Shown here piece by piece: positions 1 through 6,203 of a stretch of DNA of 8,879 nucleotides. Numbering within the stretch: the stretch's first letter is position 1; every line of letters starts with the position of its first letter. The position numbers and the translations under genes were made by a program. The notes below the pieces were generated by a model that was not told where the DNA came from, did not search any database, and saw nothing but the letters and a program-made list of their open reading frames with translations. Source of the stretch: WOZL01 sp041678645 (GTDB lineage: Bacteria; Patescibacteriota; Dojkabacteria; SC72); contig JBAYNT010000025.1 of the NCBI GenBank assembly GCA_041678645.1, forward strand, positions 1 through 8,879, in the 5' to 3' direction.

Positions 1-795
1 ATGATTCATCATTTTATCCAAAATACACACAAGGTATTTAGTAAAAACTGGAAAATTCCAAGACCAAGGGTTATTGTGGGCGTCCCATCATCTGTAACTG
101 AGGTTGAAAGACAAGCTGTAATAGACGCCTGTAAGATTGCTGGAGCAAGACATGTGTATATAGTCGAAGAGACTATGGCAGCTGCTGTTGGCGCAGGGCT
201 GCCGATAGAAGAGGCCTCTGGGAACATGATAGTGGATGTTGGCGGAGGCACTACGGGTATTGCTGTAATGTCCTTGGGTGATATTGTAATAGACAACAGT
301 GTGAAGATAGCAGGCGATGAAATGAATGAAGACATAGTGAACTATGTTAAGGATAAATATAATATGCTGATAGGGGAAAGGACTGCTGAAGATGTAAAAA
401 TAGCTATTGGTTCTGTAATTCCTCTAAAAGACGAAAAAGAGGTTATCCTGCAGGGAAGAGACCTGGTTAACGGTTTACCGAAGTCAGTAAGTGTAAGTAG
501 TGTAGAGATAAGGGAAGCTATAATGGCATCGATTCTAGCGATAACGGAAGCCGTAAAGGATGCAATCGAGGATACTCCACCAGAATTAGTCAGAGACCTA
601 TTAAGCTCTGGCTTGCACCTTGTTGGTGGTGGTTCACTAATTAAAGGTTTAGACAAATATTGGCAGAAAGAGTTAAATATGCCCGTATATATAGTAGATG
701 ATCCAATCTCAGCTGTTGCAAGAGGTACCGCACAAATGCTTGATCATATTGAGCTTTTGGATAAAGTCCAATCATCTTGGAAAGAATTAGTTTAA
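1..795 (+). CDS. mreB: MreB, rod-shape actin homologue (5'-truncated by window edge)
   Basis: MreB polymerises with ATP beneath the inner membrane and positions the cell-wall elongation machinery. The visible 264 residues carry the actin-fold nucleotide-binding signatures: DVGGGTT at about 79-85 (phosphate 2), LVGGGS at 207-212 (adenosine motif), the EETMAAAVGAGLP segment at 56-68, and a final DDPISAVARG segment typical of MreB C termini. MreB proteins are usually about 330-350 residues. The first visible residues (MIHHFIQ) match an internal stretch of the family some 80 residues in, so the Met at position 1 is internal and the phosphate-1 motif lies upstream of the window. The gene ends with TAA, 12 bp before mreC, in the classical mreBCD order. 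The identity is secure; the true start is not visible. Confidence 0.96.
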   Translation: MIHHFIQNTHKVFSKNWKIPRPRVIVGVPSSVTEVERQAVIDACKIAGARHVYIVEETMAAAVGAGLPIEEASGNMIVDVGGGTTGIAVMSLGDIVIDNSVKIAGDEMNEDIVNYVKDKYNMLIGERTAEDVKIAIGSVIPLKDEKEVILQGRDLVNGLPKSVSVSSVEIREAIMASILAITEAVKDAIEDTPPELVRDLLSSGLHLVGGGSLIKGLDKYWQKELNMPVYIVDDPISAVARGTAQMLDHIELLDKVQSSWKELV

Positions 796-807
796 TAATT
801 TATAAAG

Positions 808-1638
808 ATGTTTCTTAAAAATGAAAGCGAACAGAGAAATAGTAATGGCTGGTTATCAATACCTGTAACCTTAACAATATCAGTATTCTTTCTTTTTCTT
901 AATAGCGCAGGTTGGCTTAATAGCCTTAAGCTAGGCATCTCATATATTTTAGACCCTGTCTACGAGAGCTCTACCAATTGTGCGCTAGAAGTTAGTGGAT
1001 TCTTCACCACTGTTGTAAATATCTCCGAGTTTAGAGATGAGTATAATGAGATGAAAGTAAGGATAGCAAAGTATGAAGTTGATAATTTGGCATTTAAAGA
1101 GTTAAGCAATGAGAATAAAGATTTAAAGAAACAGTTAGAATTAGAAAATCCAGAGAACCGATATGTCCAAAGCAAGATTCTTGATCATATTGAAGCAGAT
1201 TACGTAATACTTAATGTTGGAGCAAAGGATGGTGTAAAGAAGGGCGATATAGTAGTTTTAGGAAACTCTTTTGTCGGTATTCTAGTAGATATTAATCAAT
1301 CTAGCTCGAAAGCAAGACTCCCAATATCAAAATCAAATTTCTTAGAGTCATATATACTCTCATCTGAGAAGGGGCTGGACCAAAGAATTTTAAGTAGAGC
1401 TGTAGTTAGTGGTTCATCCAACGGTATTAGAATAGAGAACATTGGTATGAATAGCGGTGTTAAAAATGGAGATATAGTTGTGGTAAATGATAGCAAAGTA
1501 GGGGAGAATCTAATTTTAGGTACAGTTGTTGGGCTCTCGGAAGATCCTGCTACTACCACAAGAGCAGGATATGTCTCTCCAGCAGTTGATTACTATGATT
1601 TAGTTAATGTTTTTGTAAAAATAGATAATGATAGTTAA
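808..1638 (+). CDS. mreC: MreC, rod-shape-determining periplasmic scaffold
   Basis: MreC links the cytoplasmic MreB filament to the periplasmic PBP2 and activates it. The 276-residue protein has a short cytoplasmic N terminus, one membrane helix at about 17-37, a coiled-coil-like segment rich in E, K, L and N at about 73-114, and then the paired beta-domain. The repeated pattern GAKDGVKKGDIVV (138-150) and GMNSGVKNGDIVV (213-225) is the typical MreC signature, and the length is normal for the family. The ATG at 808 follows mreB by 12 bp without a clear Shine-Dalgarno motif. It is the natural start because it places the membrane helix close to the N terminus. The last 11 bp overlap mreD, which suggests translational coupling. 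Identification rests on architecture and order as much as on residues, since MreC diverges quickly. Confidence 0.93.
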   Translation: MFLKNESEQRNSNGWLSIPVTLTISVFFLFLNSAGWLNSLKLGISYILDPVYESSTNCALEVSGFFTTVVNISEFRDEYNEMKVRIAKYEVDNLAFKELSNENKDLKKQLELENPENRYVQSKILDHIEADYVILNVGAKDGVKKGDIVVLGNSFVGILVDINQSSSKARLPISKSNFLESYILSSEKGLDQRILSRAVVSGSSNGIRIENIGMNSGVKNGDIVVVNDSKVGENLILGTVVGLSEDPATTTRAGYVSPAVDYYDLVNVFVKIDNDS

Positions 1639-2116
1639 AACTTTAATAATAGTTGTAGGATTGTTTTTGCTTTTGTTCCTCGAAAGCTTTTTTACTACCC
1701 TTTTTTCCTTTTGTGTATTGATACTTGTACTACTAATCTTAATTGATAAGTGGGATTGGAAGAGCTGGAGCTTTTTTGCTGTAATCAGTACCTTAATAAC
1801 AGACACTCTCCTACATCGACCATTTGGAGTAACACTCTTTGCTGTAGCTATTTCTTTAGCAACTTTATACTTGCTATTTTTAGTTATGCCCAAAAAACAG
1901 ATAATTCTCTCTTACATCCCGTATTTTTTTGCTATCTTTCTTTTCTATTTACTCTTGAATCTACTGACACCCTTACTTCAGGATGGAGTATGGGGGGTTG
2001 TAAACTGGCTTGATATATTTGGGTACACTATAAGAGCAATCATTAGTGTGCTCATAATCTTTTTAAGTAATAGGGTAATTGAAAATTTTAGATCTAATGA
2101 AGATATCCTGGTATGA
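1628..2116 (+). CDS. mreD: MreD, rod-shape-determining integral membrane protein
   Basis: MreD is a small polytopic membrane protein that works with MreC in the elongasome. The 162-residue product is extremely hydrophobic, with five or so predicted membrane segments (about 3-20, 24-39, 67-87, 92-114 and 128-150) and a more polar loop in between. The loop segment TDTLLHRPFGVTLFAVAI (about 59-76) resembles the family pattern of an acidic residue followed by a 'PFG' turn entering a helix. Size and topology match MreD, and the position between mreC and a PBP2 gene is diagnostic. Its ATG lies inside mreC (11-bp overlap), and its TGA stop shares the ATGA tetranucleotide with the PBP2 start, so ribosomes probably reinitiate at both junctions. 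Sequence conservation is low in this family, so context carries much of the call. Confidence 0.9.
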   Translation: MIVKTLIIVVGLFLLLFLESFFTTLFSFCVLILVLLILIDKWDWKSWSFFAVISTLITDTLLHRPFGVTLFAVAISLATLYLLFLVMPKKQIILSYIPYFFAIFLFYLLLNLLTPLLQDGVWGVVNWLDIFGYTIRAIISVLIIFLSNRVIENFRSNEDILV

Positions 2117-4119
2117 AAAATCTTGAAATAGATAAAAACTTAGACAAAAAAACATTGAGAAGGCCTAGGATTAGTAATCCTGATATAAAACCCACCAACG
2201 GAATTGATGGTATCAAAAACCTTCTCTATAGCGAAAATTCGGAAGAAATTTCTGCTTGGAATTTTTTGTATGTTTTAATATTTTCCTTCTTTCTCTTTAC
2301 AGTCCTTTTCCTTTCTCTTGCTAAACTGCAGATAGTACAGGGCGAGCAGATGTCGCAGAGATCCCAAGAAAACAGTATTAGGATAACTTCAGTACCAGCA
2401 TATAGAGGAGTGATATTTGATAGAAATGGGCAAAAGGTTGTTGAGAATGTACCAGCTGTAAATGTATATCTTAATATTGATGTATATCTTGATAAGGAGA
2501 TGCAAATAGAGCAAGAGAAGTTGGGTAACGCCACAATGATTTTAGAGCAAATCTTAGGGGACAAATGGAAATCAACATCTGAGGATACTCAGGCTTACAA
2601 TAGCATATATGAGAAGGTTGTCTCTATATATTCAACCAATCCATACTTCTCTAATATTCTAATCGCTAAAGATATAGATAATGATACATCTATAAGCATT
2701 AAATCTATGGGAGAAGAGCTAGAAGGAGTTGAGATACACGATGAGAGCAAAAGGAACTATACATACCCTATACAGTTCTCTCATATCTTAGGTTATGTAG
2801 GGCAGGCTTCTGCTACAGATATTGAGAAGTACGATTATGTTTCTAGCAATGACACTGTGGGCAAGTTGGGCATTGAGAAATACTATGATGAAATCTTAGC
2901 TGGGGAAAATGGGAAGCAAGCTACTGAAATCAATGCATTGGGTCATTCAATAACGGGATCTTCCTATGCAATTACTCCTCAAATATCTGGGGAGAGTATA
3001 TATATGAGTATAGATCTAAAAGTCCAAAATAAGATGTATGAAATGATTGAAGATGCAGTGAACAAGAATGGTGCTAAAGGAGCATCTATAATAATAGAGG
3101 ATGTTAATAATGGAGAGATCTTAAGCATGGTTTCTTACCCAGGATATGATAGTAATCAATTTATTGGAGGTATATCGCAAATTGAGTATGACTCCATTTT
3201 AAATGACTCAAGAATACCTCTTCTAAATAGATCTATAGCAGCCCAAGTACCTCCGGGTTCGACATTTAAAACATTGGTTGCTGCTTCAGCTTTGGATGCT
3301 GGCGCGATTAATACCTCAACGATATATAACAGTAGAAGAGGGTACACATTTAGCAGTGGGGCACCATTTCAAGAGTTTCAAAATCATGCATATGGGAATC
3401 TAAATGTTATACAAGCAATCGCAAGATCGTCCAACATATATTTTTGTGAGACAATAAGGCACTGGAAGATGGAGGAGTTAGCTAAGTATTTAGAAGGTTT
3501 TGGTATAGGTCAATACACAGGAATAGATATCCCAGGTGAGATGCCGGGAAGGTTACCTTCTGCAGAAAACAAGATATATTTAGCAGAGCATGGTGCTACT
3601 TGGCTTGACCCAATATGGTATCCAGAAGGAGATGGATGTAACTCAGTAATAGGGCAAGGTATTACGCTGGTAACCCCTATACAAATGGTTAATTGGGTTG
3701 CTTCTATAGCTAATGGTGGGATTTTATACACCCCACATATTATAGAGAAAACTGTAGATGAAGATGGAAATGAAAAGCAGATAGAGTATGAAGCTCTAAG
3801 AGAGAATTTCATAGGCAAGAAATCTTTAGAAATAGTTAGAAAAGGTATGTGGTCAGTAGTATACAGTGACTTGGGTAGTGCTAAAATGTTAAGAGACCTG
3901 GGAGAGCAAGTGGCTATAAAAACTGGTACAGCAGAATTTGGCGCATTAAATAAAAAAGGAGAGTACGAACATAGCCATGCTTGGATAACAGGCTTTTATC
4001 CATACGAAGATCCTAAATACTCCTTTGTAATATTTTTCGAAGATGGAGGCTTAAGTTTTGAGTCTTTGCCTTACGCTAAGGACATCTTGTCATGGCTAAT
4101 AAATTCAGGGTATAAATAG
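2113..4119 (+). CDS. mrdA: Penicillin-binding protein 2, elongation-specific transpeptidase
   Basis: This class B penicillin-binding protein cross-links peptidoglycan stem peptides during side-wall growth. The 668-residue protein has a cytoplasmic tail of about 48 residues, one membrane anchor at about 50-70, a PBP-dimerisation (pedestal) domain beginning at RGVIFDRNG (98-106), and a transpeptidase domain from about residue 300. All three active-site motifs are intact: S383-T-F-K386 with the nucleophilic serine, S439-S-N441, and K603-T-G-T606. The HILGYVG and KLGIEKYYDEILAGENG stretches are PBP2-like rather than FtsI-like. It is slightly longer than E. coli PBP2 (633 residues), mainly through the N-terminal tail. 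The start overlaps the mreD stop by 4 bp. Its usual partner RodA is not encoded in this window. Identity is firm from the motifs and the mre context. Confidence 0.96.
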   Translation: MKNLEIDKNLDKKTLRRPRISNPDIKPTNGIDGIKNLLYSENSEEISAWNFLYVLIFSFFLFTVLFLSLAKLQIVQGEQMSQRSQENSIRITSVPAYRGVIFDRNGQKVVENVPAVNVYLNIDVYLDKEMQIEQEKLGNATMILEQILGDKWKSTSEDTQAYNSIYEKVVSIYSTNPYFSNILIAKDIDNDTSISIKSMGEELEGVEIHDESKRNYTYPIQFSHILGYVGQASATDIEKYDYVSSNDTVGKLGIEKYYDEILAGENGKQATEINALGHSITGSSYAITPQISGESIYMSIDLKVQNKMYEMIEDAVNKNGAKGASIIIEDVNNGEILSMVSYPGYDSNQFIGGISQIEYDSILNDSRIPLLNRSIAAQVPPGSTFKTLVAASALDAGAINTSTIYNSRRGYTFSSGAPFQEFQNHAYGNLNVIQAIARSSNIYFCETIRHWKMEELAKYLEGFGIGQYTGIDIPGEMPGRLPSAENKIYLAEHGATWLDPIWYPEGDGCNSVIGQGITLVTPIQMVNWVASIANGGILYTPHIIEKTVDEDGNEKQIEYEALRENFIGKKSLEIVRKGMWSVVYSDLGSAKMLRDLGEQVAIKTGTAEFGALNKKGEYEHSHAWITGFYPYEDPKYSFVIFFEDGGLSFESLPYAKDILSWLINSGYK

Positions 4120-4123
4120 ATAT

Positions 4124-5194
4124 ATGAATTTACAATTTCGTATACCAACAGCAGATGAAGAGTGGGATAAGTATGTTTTAGAATTACCTAATTACTCATT
4201 CCTGTTGAGCTCAGCAAGATATAGATTTATGCAGGATAGTAATAAAGAGGCCTTTAGATACCTAGTATTTGATGGTGAGAGATTTGTTGGAATACTTGAT
4301 GGAGTCATAGATAGTGTAAAAATCTTTGGTAAATATCTAGAGTGTAAACATAACCCAATGATTGTAGAAGGTTTAAGCGATGCCTATAAAGAAGAACTTT
4401 TTAGCGAGCTTTTCAAGAAATTGCAATTAATAGCTACAGAAAACAGCTGCTTCTTTGTAAGGATTTCTCCACTTACAGTATATGATGAAGTATATGAGAA
4501 GGTACTTTTAGAATTTAAAGCAAAAGAATCTCCAGTTCATCCACAAGATGCATTAATATCTCAATATTTTGATGTAAACAAAAGCGAAGAAGAGCTAAGA
4601 CACGATATGAGTAGCTCTACTAGGAATAATATAAACAAATTGCTCAAAAATGAGGACATATCGATTAGGGTAATAAATAACATGTCTGAATTTGATACTT
4701 TTGCCAACTTCTATAACCAAACAAAGGATTTTAAAGGATATAGAGGGAAAAGTTCAGGGAGTCTTAAAAGAGAGTTTGAGTATCAACAAGAAAAAGGGAT
4801 GCTCTACTTTGTTGTTGGATACTACAAGAACAAACCTATTGCGGTATGGCAAAACAGTGTGTTTGGTAAGTATATGCATGTATATCAAGCAGGTGGTGAT
4901 GTAAATTTTAGAGAGAAAAATGTTAGGATAACATATTTGCTTTTTTGGGAGAGTATTAAGCTTGCTAAAAGCCTGAGCTTAGAGATTCTAGATCTTTTTG
5001 GAGGAATGTTGCCAGAGGGTTTGGAAGATAGGAAGAATCCTTGGAGGGGTGTTAACGATTTTAAGATGAGCTTAGGTGGCAAGAAGGTGACCTATACTCA
5101 TCCTCGTGATATTCCTCTTAATCAGAAATATAGCATATATTTACCATATGCTAGATTCAGAGTGGAGAGTAAGGGGCATACCGTAGATTGGTAA
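4124..5194 (+). CDS. FemA/FemB/FemX-family peptidoglycan amino-acid ligase
   Basis: Enzymes of this family transfer amino acids from aminoacyl-tRNA to the side chain of the peptidoglycan stem peptide, usually on lipid II at the cytoplasmic membrane face, forming interpeptide bridges or branches. The 356-residue product has the expected two GNAT-like halves. Supporting stretches are DVNKSEEELRHDMSSSTRNNINK (150-172), the family's central signature before the second half, and NPWRGVNDFKMSLGGK (305-320), equivalent to the C-terminal 'PW.G...FK..FGG' motif. No signal peptide or membrane helix is visible, and no long coiled-coil arm of the staphylococcal FemA type is evident, so it resembles the shorter FemX-like members. 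The ATG is 4 bp after the PBP2 stop, so it is co-transcribed with the elongasome genes. The amino acid transferred cannot be read from sequence. Family assignment is strong. Confidence 0.87.
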   Translation: MNLQFRIPTADEEWDKYVLELPNYSFLLSSARYRFMQDSNKEAFRYLVFDGERFVGILDGVIDSVKIFGKYLECKHNPMIVEGLSDAYKEELFSELFKKLQLIATENSCFFVRISPLTVYDEVYEKVLLEFKAKESPVHPQDALISQYFDVNKSEEELRHDMSSSTRNNINKLLKNEDISIRVINNMSEFDTFANFYNQTKDFKGYRGKSSGSLKREFEYQQEKGMLYFVVGYYKNKPIAVWQNSVFGKYMHVYQAGGDVNFREKNVRITYLLFWESIKLAKSLSLEILDLFGGMLPEGLEDRKNPWRGVNDFKMSLGGKKVTYTHPRDIPLNQKYSIYLPYARFRVESKGHTVDW

Positions 5195-5233
5195 TTCATA
5201 ATATTTTCATGTCTTCATATTAAACTCTGGCAT

Positions 5234-6034
5234 ATGGAGTTTAATAAATATAGAGTTGCTCTTGACCTTTCTCAAGAGGGTGTAGGTAGAAAAGCTATAA
5301 TAGAAAAGATTCTTAATGGGTCAATGTTTAGCTACAATGATGAGGTAAGAGAGTATAGTGAGCAGCTTAAAAAAGAAAGTATATACATTCTCTCATCTAA
5401 TGAAAAGGAGTATCCTGCATCCCTAAAGGAGATCTCTGATTACCCTTTACTTCTATTTTGTAAGGGCAAAAGAGAGCTTCTATCTAAGAAAATGATTACT
5501 GTAGTTGGTACTAGGAATATGTCCTCATATGGAAAGTGGTCAGTAAAATATATTTTAAAGGTGTTAAAAGGTACGGATGTAGCTGTAGTCAGTGGTTTAG
5601 CTAATGGAATTGATTGTGAAGTACATAGAATATGTTTGGAATTTGGTATTCCAACCATAGCCGTGGTTGCGGGGGGTATCGATAAAGGATACCCCAGGAG
5701 TAATCAGTATGTTTATGATGAAATATCAAAAAGGGGGTTAGTTCTTTCAGAGTTTCCAAAAGGGAGAAAAATAACCAAAGGAATGTTCCCGATGAGGAAT
5801 AGGATTTTAGCTGGAATTTCGTCAGCCACAGTTGTAATAGAGTCAGACATTAGAGGGGGTTCTCTAATTACGGCCGACTTGGCGTTAGAATATGGTAGAG
5901 AGATATTCTGTCTTCCTTGCAATATAAACAAGTATTCGTCACAAGGTTGTAACATGTATATATCAAAGGGGGCAACACCACTGTATGACCCCATCCAGTT
6001 ACTCAAGTTCTATAATAATGAGCTATATACTTGA
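5234..6034 (+). CDS. dprA: DprA/Smf, DNA-processing protein for transformation
   Basis: DprA binds single-stranded DNA taken up during natural transformation and loads RecA onto it. The 266-residue protein has a short helical N-terminal region (about 1-50) and then the Rossmann-like DprA core: VVGTRNMSSYG (90-100), SGLANGIDCEVH (120-131), GGIDKGYP (147-154), FPMRNRILAGIS (185-196) and GGSLITADLALEYGRE (208-223), ending with SQGCNMYISKGATPLYDPIQLL (236-257). It stops right after the core, so the C-terminal winged-helix domain of longer DprA proteins is absent; short forms of this size are known elsewhere. Some motif positions are unusual, such as FCLPCN (225-230) where 'vPG' is common. It follows the FemX-type gene by 39 bp and precedes topA, an order also seen in Bacillus (smf-topA). 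No Shine-Dalgarno motif precedes the ATG. Confidence 0.94.
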   Translation: MEFNKYRVALDLSQEGVGRKAIIEKILNGSMFSYNDEVREYSEQLKKESIYILSSNEKEYPASLKEISDYPLLLFCKGKRELLSKKMITVVGTRNMSSYGKWSVKYILKVLKGTDVAVVSGLANGIDCEVHRICLEFGIPTIAVVAGGIDKGYPRSNQYVYDEISKRGLVLSEFPKGRKITKGMFPMRNRILAGISSATVVIESDIRGGSLITADLALEYGREIFCLPCNINKYSSQGCNMYISKGATPLYDPIQLLKFYNNELYT

Positions 6035-6039
6035 ATGGG

Positions 6040-6058
6040 GGTGGCGCCTATTGCTGCC
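6040..6058 (+). repeat. GC-rich inverted repeat just after dprA
   Basis: GGTGGC and GCTGCC can pair as a 6-bp stem (four Watson-Crick pairs and two G-U) around a 7-nt loop, starting 5 bp after the dprA stop. No T-run follows, so it is not a standard intrinsic terminator; it could protect the 3' end of the dprA message or be part of a larger fold. Confidence 0.3.
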
Positions 6059-6096
6059 GTCATACCAACCAAAAGTAGCGTGAGTAAATATACTGT

Positions 6097-6128
6097 ACAG
6101 TGTAGCGAAGGTATGTGAACAGTGTTGC
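6097..6128 (+). repeat. Spaced direct repeat ACAGTGTWGC
   Basis: ACAGTGTAGC at 6097-6106 recurs as ACAGTGTTGC at 6119-6128, one mismatch in ten, with starts 22 bp apart, close to two helical turns. The first copy overlaps the perfect 10-bp palindrome ACTGTACAGT (6092-6101). Such spacing would suit a regulator binding one face of DNA upstream of the topA promoter. No regulator is identified, and chance cannot be excluded. Confidence 0.35.
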
Positions 6129-6153
6129 AAAACTTAGGAGTTAAGAACTGCAA
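6125..6153. promoter_or_regulatory. 29-bp dyad immediately upstream of the topA -35 box (possible operator)
   Basis: The two outer arms TTGCA (6125-6129) and TGCAA (6149-6153) and the two inner arms CTTA (6133-6136) and TAAG (6142-6145) are perfect inverted repeats around a common centre at 6139. They are separated by 3-bp non-matching steps and a 5-bp middle. The site ends 4 bp before the putative -35 hexamer, centred about 54 bp upstream of the predicted transcription start. That position suits an activator or repressor of topA. It could also fold in RNA read from dprA. The symmetry is seen directly; the regulatory role is inferred. Confidence 0.4.
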
Positions 6154-6157
6154 TTTC

Positions 6158-6186
6158 TTGACAATTGTTTTTTTTGAGGGTATTTT
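6158..6186 (+). promoter_or_regulatory. Putative sigma-70-type promoter of topA
   Basis: A perfect -35 hexamer TTGACA (6158-6163) is separated by exactly 17 bp from TATTTT (6181-6186), which matches the -10 consensus at four of six positions. The spacer contains a run of eight T (6168-6175). Transcription would start near 6192-6194, leaving a leader of about 10 nt before the ATG at 6204. This position decides the topA start, because the in-frame TTG at 6189 would lie upstream of the transcript. The promoter fits because the 169-bp gap otherwise separates topA from the upstream genes. Confidence 0.6.
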
Positions 6187-6203
6187 AATTGACGAATACT
6201 ATT

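Larger units (their letters stand above)
6035..6203 (+). other. dprA-topA intergenic region with potential structured RNA or regulatory elements
   Basis: This 169-bp spacer is the longest gene-free stretch. Its first part is GC-rich (22 of 36 bases in 6035-6070), in strong contrast to the AT-rich surroundings. Several self-complementary segments can be read by eye. These are GGTGGC/GCTGCC (6040-6045 with 6053-6058, two G-U pairs), CATACC/GGTATG (6061-6066 with 6110-6115), and a stem at 6089-6094/6099-6104 closed by a GUAC loop and nested inside the previous pair. A larger dyad lies at 6125-6153. The topA promoter-like sequence occupies the end. I do not recognise a tRNA, tmRNA, riboswitch or other known RNA. 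It may be a small RNA, a 3' untranslated structure of the dprA transcript, or a set of operators; the pairings are unverified. Confidence 0.4.

Noticed and set aside
1..3. ATG at position 1 as the true mreB start
   Set aside because: The protein would lack about 80 residues, including the phosphate-1 motif; the window edge simply falls on an internal Met codon.
5195..5223. Weak promoter-like pair TTCATA, 17 bp, TATTAA before dprA
   Set aside because: Only four of six positions match in each box. In AT-rich DNA this is expected by chance, and dprA may be read from upstream.
6035..6118. A 27-codon frame starting MGVAPIAAVIPTKSS directly after the dprA stop, in the same frame as dprA
   Set aside because: Its codons (GCG, GCC, GTC, ACC) are unlike those of the neighbouring genes, no ribosome-binding site is visible, and the peptide resembles nothing I recognise. 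The GC-rich composition is better explained by an RNA or regulatory role.
6035..6120. A tRNA or known small RNA in the dprA-topA spacer on either strand
   Set aside because: No cloverleaf, GTTCRA T-arm or other diagnostic motif was found by eye.
6189..6203. TTG at 6189 as the topA start
   Set aside because: It would lie upstream of the predicted transcription start, and the ATG at 6204 gives the usual short N terminus before the Toprim strand.
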